Origin: Rhodobiaceae bacterium
Lineage (GTDB): Bacteria > Pseudomonadota > Alphaproteobacteria > Parvibaculales > Parvibaculaceae
Length of the DNA stretch: 33,018 nucleotides
Assembly: GCA_027352645.1 (NCBI GenBank)
Contig: DAIEIL010000001.1
Span: 1 to 33,018, forward strand
Direction of reading: 5' to 3'
Position 1 is the first letter of the stretch, and each line of letters begins with the position of its first letter. Both the position numbers and the translations under genes were made by a program. The notes under the pieces were generated by a model. The model had not been told where the DNA came from. It saw only the letters and a list, made by a program, of their open reading frames with translations, and ran no database searches. This document shows positions 6,613 to 14,403 of this stretch, one piece after another.

Positions 6613-8402
6613 AGGGTCTTTGTTTTTCTCTCCCCTCGCTCAGGGCTTCCTATGCGCGTGGCCTGCGCGCCGAGGATGTGGCGGCGGAAGCGCTGAAACG
6701 TGCCGACGCCTATGCCGATCCGGCGGTCTGGATCGCGCGGGCGCCCGCCGATGAGGTCATGGCCCGCGCCCGCGCGCTCGACGCGCTGCCGGTCGCTGCG
6801 CGGGCGAAGCTGCCGCTTTTCGGTGTGCCCTTCGCGGTAAAGGACAATATCGACTGCGCCGGGCTCCCGACGACGGCTGCTTGCCCCGCCTATGCCTTTC
6901 AGCCGAAGGAAAGCGCCTATGCCGTGCAGCGTCTTCTCGATGCGGGTGCGATCCTCATCGGCAAGACCAATCTCGATCAGTTCGCCACCGGCCTCGTCGG
7001 TACGCGCTCGCCGCATGGCGCGCCGCGGTCGGTCTTCAATTCCGAATATATCTCCGGCGGATCGAGCTCCGGTTCGGCCGTGGCTGTCGCGGCGGGGCTC
7101 GTCTCCTTTTCCCTCGGCACGGACACGGCGGGTTCGGGCCGCGTGCCTGCCGCCTTCAACAACATTGCGGGGCTCAAGCCCTCGCGCGGCCTTCTCTCGA
7201 CGCGCGGTGTGCTTCCCGCCTGCCGCTCGCTCGACTGCATCTCGATCTTCGCGTTGACGCCCGAAGACACGGCGGAGGTTTTCAGGCAGGCCGCTATCTA
7301 TGACGATGAAGATCCATACTCGCGGACGCGGCTTGCGGACGAGCCTTTCGTACCTGGCGGCAGTTTCACCTTCGCGGTGCCGCGCGCAGAAGATCTCGCC
7401 TTCTTTGGCGACGGCGAGGCGGAGCGCCTGTTCAACGAGGCCGTGCAGCGTCTGGAAAGCATTGGCGGCCGCGCGCGGCGGATCGACTTCGCACCGTTCC
7501 GCGAGGCGGCCTTGCTGCTGTATGAGGGTCCCTGGGTCGCCGAGCGCACGGTGGCGGTGGGTTCCTTCATCGAGGCGCATGAGGCCGAATGCGATCCGAC
7601 CGTCGCGAAGATCGTGCTCGGTGGGCGCACGCGCAGCGCCGTCGAGACTTTCGAGGCGATGCACAAGCTGCAGGCCCTGCAACGCAGGGTGCTGACGCTC
7701 TTTGCCGGTCTCGACATCGTCGTCGTGCCGACGGCGCCGACGACATACAAGGTGAGCGAACTTGAAGCTGAGCCGATCAAGCTCAATTCGCGCCTCGGCA
7801 CCTATACGAACTTCATGAACCTGCTCGATATGGCAGGGCTTGCGGTGCCTGCGGGCATCGGTGCGACGGGGCTTCCCTTCGGCATCACGCTTGCCGCGCC
7901 CGCCTTCTCGGAGGCGCGCCTTGTCGAGATCGGCGCTCGCTTCACTGCGGCGCTGGCCTTGTCTCCGGGAGCCCCGTTCCTCGGCGGCGCGGAAGCGGAT
8001 GAAGCCTTTCTGGAACTTGCCGTCGTCGGCGCGCATATGAGTGGCTTGCAGCTCAATCATGAACTGACATCGCGCGGGGGCATGTTCGTCGAGCGGACCA
8101 GGACAGCCGCCTCCTATCAGCTCTATGCTTTGGCGGGCGGTCCGCCCTTCCGTCCCGGCCTCGTCAAGTCGGCGACGGGAACGGCGATCGAGCTCGAAGT
8201 CTGGCGGCTTCCGCGCGCGCAAGTCGGGAGCTTCCTTGCCGGAGTGCCACAACCGCTTGTCATCGGCACTGTCGATCTTGCCAATGGCCGCAAGGTGAAG
8301 GGGTTCCTTTGCGAGACGAGCGGTCTTGCGGGCGCGGAGGACATCACGTCCTTCGGCGGCTGGAGGCGCTTTCTCGAACGTGACAAGGCGGCGGCCGGCT
8401 GA
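6609..8402 (+). CDS. atzF: Allophanate hydrolase (amidase signature family)
   Basis: This cytoplasmic enzyme of 597 residues hydrolyses allophanate to ammonia and CO2, the last step of guanidine or urea breakdown by the carboxylase route. The amidase signature fold is clear, and the Ser-cisSer-Lys triad can be assigned: Lys78 in FAVKDN, Ser152 in GGSSSGS and nucleophile Ser176 in DTAGSGR; the 24-residue gap between the serines is the same as in fatty acid amide hydrolase. From about residue 475 (VVGAHMSGLQLNHEL) comes the small C-terminal domain specific to allophanate hydrolases, ending with KVKGFLCE. The ATG overlaps the carboxylase stop codon (ATGA), so the two genes are translationally coupled. 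The length fits AtzF and the bacterial stand-alone enzymes. Confidence 0.94.
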   Translation: MKGLCFSLPSLRASYARGLRAEDVAAEALKRADAYADPAVWIARAPADEVMARARALDALPVAARAKLPLFGVPFAVKDNIDCAGLPTTAACPAYAFQPKESAYAVQRLLDAGAILIGKTNLDQFATGLVGTRSPHGAPRSVFNSEYISGGSSSGSAVAVAAGLVSFSLGTDTAGSGRVPAAFNNIAGLKPSRGLLSTRGVLPACRSLDCISIFALTPEDTAEVFRQAAIYDDEDPYSRTRLADEPFVPGGSFTFAVPRAEDLAFFGDGEAERLFNEAVQRLESIGGRARRIDFAPFREAALLLYEGPWVAERTVAVGSFIEAHEAECDPTVAKIVLGGRTRSAVETFEAMHKLQALQRRVLTLFAGLDIVVVPTAPTTYKVSELEAEPIKLNSRLGTYTNFMNLLDMAGLAVPAGIGATGLPFGITLAAPAFSEARLVEIGARFTAALALSPGAPFLGGAEADEAFLELAVVGAHMSGLQLNHELTSRGGMFVERTRTAASYQLYALAGGPPFRPGLVKSATGTAIELEVWRLPRAQVGSFLAGVPQPLVIGTVDLANGRKVKGFLCETSGLAGAEDITSFGGWRRFLERDKAAAG

Positions 8403-8410
8403 GGCCGGCC
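8393..8410 (+). terminator. Possible terminator hairpin at the end of the guanidine operon
   Basis: GGCCGGC (8393-8399) and GCCGGCC (8404-8410) form a perfect 7-bp G/C stem with a TGAG loop that contains the stop codon of atzF. It lies between two convergent genes. No T-run follows on either strand, so intrinsic termination would be weak; it may act with Rho or only as a 3' end barrier. Confidence 0.35.
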
Positions 8411-8423
8411 CCGTTCGCGCGGT

Positions 8424-9275
8424 TCAGAGCGGCTGGCTGGTGAAAGGCGCCTTCAACTGACCCAGGAAAGTCAGCGGCATGTCGTGCTGGATGCCGATGT
8501 CGCGCGGCGGCCTGCGGTCCGGCGCGTTGAAGTAACTGCGGAAAAGGAGATCGAAGAGAACGAGGTTCTCGCCGTAGTTTCTGTTCCCCTCCGCGAGCAC
8601 CTTGGAGTGGTGCCAACGGTGCAGCGTTGGCGTGTTGAAGATGTAGTTCAGCGGCCCGCAGCGCATCTCGATGTTGCAATGCGTCAGCATGCCGACGATC
8701 GCCGTGATGGCGCTCACCATCAGCAGCACGTCGCGCGGCGCGCCGAGGAGCAGGAGCACCGGCATGCCGACCATGAGGCCCGTCATCGTGTCGACGAGGT
8801 GGAAGCGGCCGGTGTTGAAGAACCATAGCCGCGTCACGCTGTGATGCACGGCATGGAAGCGCCAGAGCCAGGGCCATTCATGCGCGAGGCGGTGCTTCCA
8901 GTAGAGGCCGAACTCGACGATGATCAGGCCGAGCGCCGTCTGCACGGTTAGCGGCCAGTTCGCCGGCCAAAGGCCCGCTCCGGTCGGCGCGAGAGCGTCC
9001 GCGATCCCCATGAAGGCGACGAAGGTGATGATGACCTGGGCAATGCCCTTGTTCAGGATCGTGTGCGCGAGGTCCGGCCCCATCTGCCCGTCATTGCGGA
9101 GCCAGGCCTCTTCATGCGGCATCAGGCGCTCGAGAAGCGCGATGCTGAGCGCAAGCGTCAGGTAGGTGAGGTTGAAAGCGGCGACGTCGTGGCCCGTGCT
9201 CATTCCGGCATAGACGAGACCGACCGAGCCGCAGAAGAGCAATGGCCACCAGATACAGGAAAGCAATCGACGCAC
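8424..9275 (-). CDS. Sterol desaturase / fatty acid hydroxylase family membrane di-iron protein
   Basis: This integral membrane protein of 283 residues has the histidine clusters of the fatty acid hydroxylase superfamily: HRLAH (128-132), HAVHH (141-145) and HRWHH (219-223), with a further His at 199. These bind the di-iron centre that inserts oxygen into, or desaturates, lipid chains. Hydrophobic segments lie near 10-25, 33-50, 77-95, 110-125 and 165-195. The start codon is GTG at 9275, supported by AAGGAGGA a few bases upstream on the reverse strand. The gene stands alone, convergent with the guanidine operon and divergent from the bactofilin gene. The substrate cannot be told from sequence; sterols, hopanoids, carotenoids and fatty acids are all used in this superfamily. 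Confidence 0.9.
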   Translation of the reverse strand: MRRLLSCIWWPLLFCGSVGLVYAGMSTGHDVAAFNLTYLTLALSIALLERLMPHEEAWLRNDGQMGPDLAHTILNKGIAQVIITFVAFMGIADALAPTGAGLWPANWPLTVQTALGLIIVEFGLYWKHRLAHEWPWLWRFHAVHHSVTRLWFFNTGRFHLVDTMTGLMVGMPVLLLLGAPRDVLLMVSAITAIVGMLTHCNIEMRCGPLNYIFNTPTLHRWHHSKVLAEGNRNYGENLVLFDLLFRSYFNAPDRRPPRDIGIQHDMPLTFLGQLKAPFTSQPL

Positions 9276-9571
9276 GTCAATCCTCCTTCGTCCCCCGACG
9301 AAAAGTCGCGTGGCTTCATGTTAGCGGAGTCTTTGCGCCCATGTACAAGCTCAATTGGATTTCCGGTCCGGTGCGCAAGACAGCGGAAAGCTCCGATTTG
9401 GCGTGAGGTTACGTCGATTCATGCGGGTTTTTGCTGCTCACTCCGATTTGGATGGTGATCGGCTTGTGACCTCGGCGGCGGACATGCAGCCTGTTCCATC
9501 ACGAAATGCACTTTCGGGCGGGTCCTGATCCGAGACCTGAGACCGCCCGGCCCTGTCAGGAGGAACACATC
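9276..9571. other. Divergent intergenic region with an 11-bp direct repeat
   Basis: These 296 bases separate the reverse hydroxylase gene from the forward bactofilin gene and must hold both promoters. CTCCGATTTGG occurs twice, at 9391-9401 and 9441-9451, exactly 50 bp apart on the same strand, as a regulator binding on one face of the helix might use. I cannot place a convincing -35/-10 pair. Short frames here have no recognisable product. Confidence 0.5.
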
Positions 9572-10156
9572 ATGAATACGGATTCTGTCGAGCCCTTTTC
9601 GAGCGTCCCCTCCACGACACAGTCGAAAGAAAGCGGACGCAAGTCCATCGCCTCGACTGTCCGCGTGTTGCGCGCGGGAAGCGAGGACATCGTTGTCGGC
9701 GAAAACTCTTCGCTCGAAGGCTCGTTCGAAACTCAAGGCTCCATGTTCGTCGACGGCACGATGAGCCGGGCCGACCTCAGAACCTGTCTCCTCTCCATCG
9801 GCGTCGCGGGCTCCGTCGAAGGCAGCGCCCATGCCGACAGGGCGGAAATCGCAGGCCGCTTTGAGGGCCAACTCGTCGTTACCGGCGAGGTCATTCTGCG
9901 CTCGTCGAGCCATGTCACCGGCGAGATCCAGTGCGGCAAGCTCATCAGCCATCGCGGCGCGACCATCAAGGCCGAGGTAACGGTGGTCGAGGATGAAGAC
10001 GAGGCGGGGGAGGCCGGCAACGAGTTTCGCGCGCTTGCGCGCCTGCCGCTCCGCGCGAATGTCACCCGCTCCTTCCTGCGCCGCTCCGCCACATTCGGCT
10101 ATGGCGTCTTTTTCACGCTGGGCGCCATCGGCCTCGTTTCGCTCTTCGCGCATTGA
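9572..10156 (+). CDS. Bactofilin (polymer-forming cytoskeletal protein) with C-terminal membrane anchor
   Basis: This protein of 194 residues has a bactofilin (DUF583) core at about 35-145: regularly spaced short strands such as VVGENSSLEGSFETQG, SVEGSAHAD and HVTGEIQCG form the right-handed beta-helix that polymerises into filaments without nucleotide. Bactofilins act as scaffolds for wall enzymes, stalks or polarity factors. After an acidic stretch (EDEDEAGEAGN) and a basic segment (RSFLRRS), the protein ends with a hydrophobic helix at about 174-193, giving it the form of a tail-anchored membrane protein with the filament domain in the cytoplasm. The ATG at 9572 is preceded by AGGAGGA. A clear terminator follows, so it is a single-gene unit. 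Confidence 0.88.
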   Translation: MNTDSVEPFSSVPSTTQSKESGRKSIASTVRVLRAGSEDIVVGENSSLEGSFETQGSMFVDGTMSRADLRTCLLSIGVAGSVEGSAHADRAEIAGRFEGQLVVTGEVILRSSSHVTGEIQCGKLISHRGATIKAEVTVVEDEDEAGEAGNEFRALARLPLRANVTRSFLRRSATFGYGVFFTLGAIGLVSLFAH

Positions 10157-10182
10157 GCCGAGCCGAACTGCACCAATGTGGG

Positions 10183-10211
10183 CGCCCGCAAGCGATTGCG
10201 GGCGTCTTTTT
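10183..10211 (+). terminator. Rho-independent terminator after the bactofilin gene
   Basis: CGCCCGCAA (10183-10191) pairs perfectly with TTGCGGGCG (10196-10204) around the loop GCGA, followed by TCTTTTT. A 9-bp G/C-rich stem plus T-run is a textbook intrinsic terminator, 27 bp after the stop codon. Confidence 0.9.
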
Positions 10212-10372
10212 CCTTGAATTTTTCGCATGTGCGGCGCGCCCTGCCGGGCGACGCTACGTCAGTGCGCTGTGCCTCTCTCTCGCCAGCGTGGGCGTCGCCG
10301 CGCTAGGCTCTAGCCCATCAAAATCAGAACGGCCCCCGCCTTTGCGCGGGATGGGCGCAGATGGGGAGAGAC

Positions 10373-11500
10373 ATGGAATTCGATTTTTCCGACGACCAGA
10401 AGCAATTGAAGGATCAGGCGCGGCGCTTTCTTGAAGCGAAGAGTTCGCCCAAGGCCGTGCGCGCAATCCTCGAAGGGCCGGAGCCCTATGACAAGGCGCT
10501 CTGGCAGGGCCTTGCCGAGATGGGCTTCATGGGAACGGCGATCCCCGAGGAATATGGCGGGCTCGGCGCGACCTATCTCGAGCTCTGCGTGATCGCGGAA
10601 GAGCTTGGCCGGGCTGTGGCGCCGGTGCCCTTCGCATCGTCGATCTTCCTCGCCGCCGAATTTCTGCTGGCCGCCGGAAGCGAGGAGCAGAAGCAGGCTT
10701 ACCTGCCGAAGCTCGCAAGCGGTGAAATCATCGGCTGCTTCGCGTTGGCTGAGGGCGTCGGCGCGGCAACGCCGAAGCGCATTCAGGCCGACGTCGCTGG
10801 CGGCAAGCTTTCGGGCACGAAGCTTCCCGTTCTCGACGGCGATGTCGCCGATTTCGCCATTGTCGCGGCGAAGACGGGCGCGGGTAATGACGCGCGTTCC
10901 ATCTCGCTCTTCATCGTCGATCTCAAATCGGCGAATGTGAAGCGCGAGACGGTCGAGACGATCGACCCGACCCGCAGTCAGGCGAAGATCACCTTCTCCG
11001 GCGCGGCCGCGGAATTGCTGGGCGCGGAAGGTGACGGCTGGAACATCATCGAGCGCGTGCTCGACCACGCTGCCGTGCTGACCGCATTCGAGCAGCTGGG
11101 CGGCGCGGATCGCGCGCTCGAAATGGCGCGCGATTATGCGCTGGACCGTATGGCCTTCGGTCGCCCCATCGGCTCCTTCCAGGCGGTGAAGCATATGCTT
11201 GCCGACATGTATGTCTCGGCAACGCTTGCGCGTTCCAATTGCTACTACGGCGCCTGGGCGCTTTCGACCGGTTCGTCGGAGCTGCCGGAAGCGGCGGCGA
11301 CGGCGCGCGTCAGCGCCACGCAGGCTTATCAGCACTGCGCCAAGAACAACATCCAGGTCCATGGCGGCATGGGCTTCACCTGGCAGTTCGATTGCCACCT
11401 TTATTACCGGCGCTCGAACCTTCTCGCGCTCACGCTCGGCTCTCTTTCCACATGGGAAGACAAGCTTATCGCGCGTCTGCGCGCCAAGAACGCCGCCTGA
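10373..11500 (+). CDS. Acyl-CoA dehydrogenase family protein, probable non-catalytic partner subunit
   Basis: This 375-residue acyl-CoA dehydrogenase fold protein starts with FDFSDDQKQLKDQ and contains MAFGRPIGSFQAVKH in the helical domain and QVHGGMGFTWQFD near the end. Such enzymes form an alpha-beta double bond in acyl-CoA thioesters with FAD. The place where medium-chain-type enzymes carry the catalytic Glu (EGT) reads LTLGS, so that base is missing. The next gene encodes a second family member that keeps it. Paired genes of this kind form heterotetramers in actinobacterial steroid side-chain degradation (FadE26-27, FadE28-29). The ATG at 10373 is preferred to one at 10361 because GGGGAGAG precedes it and the protein then starts as relatives do. 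The substrate is unknown. Confidence 0.88.
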   Translation: MEFDFSDDQKQLKDQARRFLEAKSSPKAVRAILEGPEPYDKALWQGLAEMGFMGTAIPEEYGGLGATYLELCVIAEELGRAVAPVPFASSIFLAAEFLLAAGSEEQKQAYLPKLASGEIIGCFALAEGVGAATPKRIQADVAGGKLSGTKLPVLDGDVADFAIVAAKTGAGNDARSISLFIVDLKSANVKRETVETIDPTRSQAKITFSGAAAELLGAEGDGWNIIERVLDHAAVLTAFEQLGGADRALEMARDYALDRMAFGRPIGSFQAVKHMLADMYVSATLARSNCYYGAWALSTGSSELPEAAATARVSATQAYQHCAKNNIQVHGGMGFTWQFDCHLYYRRSNLLALTLGSLSTWEDKLIARLRAKNAA

Positions 11501-11530
11501 TCGCGCCATCGGATTTGAAGGAATAGAGAC

Positions 11531-12775
11531 ATGAATTTCGACGATACACCGCAGGAAGCGGCCTTCCGTCAGGAAGTGCGCAGCTGGATCGCCGCCAACG
11601 CTCCGAAGCAGTATGAAACGGGCCTCAAGACATCGGGCTTCGGCCACACAGCGCTCGAAGGCGTGGACATCATCAAGGTGTCCAAGGAATGGCAGAAGAA
11701 GAAGTTCGACGCGGGCTGGGCCTGCCTGCACTGGCCGAAGGAATATGGCGGTCGTGGCGCAACACCCATCGAGCGCGTCATCTGGCAGCAGGAAGAAGGC
11801 GTCTATGCCGCGCTCTCCTCGCTCTTCATCATCGGCCATGGCATGTGCGGCCCGACGATGATGGCCTATGCGAGCGAAGAGCATAAGCGCAAGTATCTGC
11901 CGCTTCTCGCGGCTGGCGAGCATATCTGGTGCCAGCTCTTCTCCGAGACTGCGGGCGGTTCCGACCTCGCGGGTCTGCGTACCAAGGCTGAACGCGACGG
12001 CGACGATTGGGTCGTCAACGGACAGAAGATCTGGACCTCCGGCGCGCAGCATTCCGACTACGGAATTCTGATCACCCGCACAGATCCGACCGTACCCAAG
12101 CACAAGGGCCTCACCATGTTCTTCCTGGACATGAAGTCGCCCGGCATCGAAATCCGTCCGATCAAGCAGGTGAACGGACAGTCGGGATTCAACGAGGTCT
12201 ATTTCACCGATGTCCGCATTCCGGACAGCCAGCGCCTCGGCAAGGTGGGCGATGGATGGAACGTTTCGCTGACGACGCTGATGAACGAGCGCCTGTCGAT
12301 TGGCGCGGGCATGCCCACGGGCTTCCCCGAGCTTCTCGACTTCTGCTGCTCGCTCGAAACGGACAACGGTCCGGCCATCGACAATCCGGCCGTGCGCTCG
12401 AAGCTTGCGAGTTATGCAGTCCGGACCAGCGGTCTCAAATATACGGCGTTCCGCTCGATCTCGGCGCTTTCAAAGGGCGAGACGCCCGGGCCGGAAAACT
12501 CCATCGGCAAGCTCGTCGCCGGACCGACCATGCAGGAGATCGCGATGTTCGCGCTCGACCTGCAGGCCGAGGCGGGCGCGCTTCTTTCGCCCGAACAGGC
12601 TGCGGCGAGCGCACGCTTCCAGGCGATGCTGCTCCGCTCACCCGCGACTCGTGTCGAAGGCGGCACGGACGAGATTCTGCGCAACATCATCGCAGAGCGT
12701 GTGCTTGGTTTGCCCGCCGATATTCGTGTGGACAAGGCGGTCCCCTTCAACCAGATCCCGACAAGCGGGCGCTGA
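11531..12775 (+). CDS. Acyl-CoA dehydrogenase, probable catalytic subunit
   Basis: This flavoprotein acyl-CoA dehydrogenase has 414 residues. The N-terminal helical domain includes WPKEYGGRG, the FAD-binding middle part has FSETAGGSDLAGL and WTSGAQHSDY, and the C-terminal helical domain ends with VEGGTDEILRNIIAERVLGLP. Glu376 in that motif matches the catalytic base of medium-chain acyl-CoA dehydrogenase, so this partner is competent for alpha-proton abstraction. AAGGA lies 8-9 bp before the ATG, and the upstream dehydrogenase gene ends 30 bp before. The pair probably acts as one heteromeric enzyme in fatty acid, steroid or other ring/side-chain oxidation. Electrons would go to electron transfer flavoprotein, which is not encoded in this window. 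Confidence 0.92.
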   Translation: MNFDDTPQEAAFRQEVRSWIAANAPKQYETGLKTSGFGHTALEGVDIIKVSKEWQKKKFDAGWACLHWPKEYGGRGATPIERVIWQQEEGVYAALSSLFIIGHGMCGPTMMAYASEEHKRKYLPLLAAGEHIWCQLFSETAGGSDLAGLRTKAERDGDDWVVNGQKIWTSGAQHSDYGILITRTDPTVPKHKGLTMFFLDMKSPGIEIRPIKQVNGQSGFNEVYFTDVRIPDSQRLGKVGDGWNVSLTTLMNERLSIGAGMPTGFPELLDFCCSLETDNGPAIDNPAVRSKLASYAVRTSGLKYTAFRSISALSKGETPGPENSIGKLVAGPTMQEIAMFALDLQAEAGALLSPEQAAASARFQAMLLRSPATRVEGGTDEILRNIIAERVLGLPADIRVDKAVPFNQIPTSGR

Positions 12776-12800
12776 AGCGTTAAAATGTAAAGTGTTGAAG

Positions 12801-12833
12801 CGGCCCCGGAACAAGCGTTCCGGGGCCGTTTTT
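12801..12833 (+). terminator. Strong Rho-independent terminator after the acyl-CoA dehydrogenase pair
   Basis: CGGCCCCGGAAC (12801-12812) and GTTCCGGGGCCG (12817-12828) form a perfect 12-bp stem with loop AAGC, followed at once by TTTTT. It lies 25 bp after the stop codon and ends the dehydrogenase operon before gabT. Confidence 0.95.
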
Positions 12834-12937
12834 ATGCGGCATAAAGCCATTCTTCCCATCGTGAGCGGCCGGCGGAAATGCGCTAGCATGGCCGTCGCCC
12901 GGCGTGCCCGCCGGTGCGGACGAAAGGATGTACTTCG

Positions 12938-14224
12938 ATGAGCAAGAACCAAGAGCTTGCCGCGCGCCGGGAGCGCGCGGTTCCGCGCGGCGTTTCCGTC
13001 GCCTATCCCATTCACGCGGCGCGCGCGGAAAACGCCGAATTATGGGATGAGGAGGGGCGGCGTTTTGTCGATTTCGCAGGCGGCATCGCGGTGCTGAACA
13101 CCGGTCATCGTCACCCCAAGGTGATTGCGGCGGTTGAAAAGCAACTCGCGCATTACACGCACACGGCCTTCCAGATCGTTCCCTACGAGCCCTATATCGA
13201 ACTCGCCGAAAGGCTCAATACGCTCGCGCCCTTCAATGGGCCGGCCAAGACCATCTTTTTCACGACCGGCGCCGAGGCGACCGAAAATGCCGTGAAGATC
13301 GCGCGCGCCGCGACGGGACGTTCGGCGGTCATCGCCTTCGCGGGCGGCTTCCACGGCCGCACCATGATGACCATGGCGCTTACGGGCAAGACGCTGCCTT
13401 ACAAGAAGAAATTCGGCCCCATGCCGGCGGAGGTCTACCACGTTCCCTTCCCCGTGGCGGACCACGGCACGACGGTCGCCGACACGCTCAAGGCACTCGA
13501 AACGCTTTTCCGCGCCGATGTGGAGCCCACGCGCGTCGCCGCCATCATGATCGAGGCGGTGCAGGGCGAAGGCGGTTTCTACGAAGCGCCGCAGGAGCTT
13601 CTCGTCGCGCTTCGCAAGATTTGCGATGAGCACGGTATTCTCCTCGTCGTTGACGAGGTACAGACCGGCTTTGCGCGCACCGGCAAGCTTTTCGCCATCG
13701 AGCATTCGGGTGTCGAGCCGGACATGATTACCATTGCGAAATCGCTCGGCGGTGGCTTTCCGATTTCGGGTGTCATCGGTCGCGCGGCGATTATGGATGC
13801 GCCGGAGCCGGGTGGCCTCGGCGGCACCTATGCGGGCAGCCCCATCGCCTGCGCGGCAGCGCTCGCTGTGCTTGATGTGATTGCGGAAGAAAAGCTTCTC
13901 GACCGCGCCAATGCGATGGGTGTGCGCATCAAGGCGAAGCTCAACTCCATTGCGTCGCGCAACGATGTCGTGCCCATCACCGGCATTCGCGGCTTTGGCG
14001 CGATGATCGGCTTCGACATCGTGAAGGTGCGGGGTGCTTATGAGCCCGACGCCGAGGCGACGAAGCGCGTTACTGCCGCTGCACTGGAAGAGGGGCTCAT
14101 TCTTCTCTCCTGCGGCGTCTTCTCCAATGCGATCCGCATTCTGGTGCCGTTGACGGCCCCGGACGCGATCGTGGACGAGGGCATGGAGAAGCTCGAGAGG
14201 GCGCTTGCCGCCGCGCGGGTCTAG
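12938..14224 (+). CDS. gabT: 4-aminobutyrate aminotransferase (GABA transaminase)
   Basis: This PLP-dependent class III aminotransferase of 428 residues transfers the amino group of 4-aminobutyrate to 2-oxoglutarate, giving succinate semialdehyde and glutamate. The catalytic lysine is Lys268 in ITIAKSLGGG. The residues known to set GABA specificity in the E. coli enzyme fall at the same numbers: Ile50 in GGIAVLNTGH, Arg141 in FHGRT and Glu211 in QGEGGF. The cofactor aspartate is in VVDEVQTG. This makes a GABA or close omega-amino acid substrate more likely than ornithine or acetylornithine. The ATG at 12938 has AAGGAT 8 bp upstream. No succinate semialdehyde dehydrogenase gene lies beside it, and the gene appears to be transcribed alone after a strong upstream terminator. 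Confidence 0.93.
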   Translation: MSKNQELAARRERAVPRGVSVAYPIHAARAENAELWDEEGRRFVDFAGGIAVLNTGHRHPKVIAAVEKQLAHYTHTAFQIVPYEPYIELAERLNTLAPFNGPAKTIFFTTGAEATENAVKIARAATGRSAVIAFAGGFHGRTMMTMALTGKTLPYKKKFGPMPAEVYHVPFPVADHGTTVADTLKALETLFRADVEPTRVAAIMIEAVQGEGGFYEAPQELLVALRKICDEHGILLVVDEVQTGFARTGKLFAIEHSGVEPDMITIAKSLGGGFPISGVIGRAAIMDAPEPGGLGGTYAGSPIACAAALAVLDVIAEEKLLDRANAMGVRIKAKLNSIASRNDVVPITGIRGFGAMIGFDIVKVRGAYEPDAEATKRVTAAALEEGLILLSCGVFSNAIRILVPLTAPDAIVDEGMEKLERALAAARV

Positions 14225-14259
14225 CGGTTCAGATCACTTCTTTTTGCCGACTTTCCGGC

Positions 14260-14301
14260 CCGTCCGTGCGGCGCATCCTTTGGGATTCGCCGCACGGACG
14301 G
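14260..14301. repeat. Long perfect inverted repeat (14-bp arms) between gabT and the porin gene
   Basis: CCGTCCGTGCGGCG (14260-14273) pairs with CGCCGCACGGACGG (14288-14301). Inside the 14-nt spacer, ATCC and GGAT can extend the stem past one mismatch, leaving a TTTG loop. No T-run follows on either strand, so it is not a standard intrinsic terminator. It may stabilise the gabT 3' end, end transcription with Rho, or be a dispersed palindromic element. Confidence 0.8.
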
Positions 14302-14403
14302 CGTTCAGCCTATGATTATGCTCTTGCGAATTAATAGCAACTAACCTAACTTGCTGCTCCCGCCCGTGGGGCCTGCCCCAATTCCGAACCGGAGACGAGA
14401 GAG

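Noticed and set aside
3505-8252. Several long reverse-strand frames (up to 679 codons) over the carboxylase and allophanate hydrolase genes
   Set aside because: They are Arg/His/Asp-rich antisense shadows without recognisable motifs.
10303-10313. CTAG-GCT-CTAG inverted repeat upstream of the dehydrogenase pair
   Set aside because: CTAG is rare in such genomes, but arms of 4 bp are too short to support an operator call.
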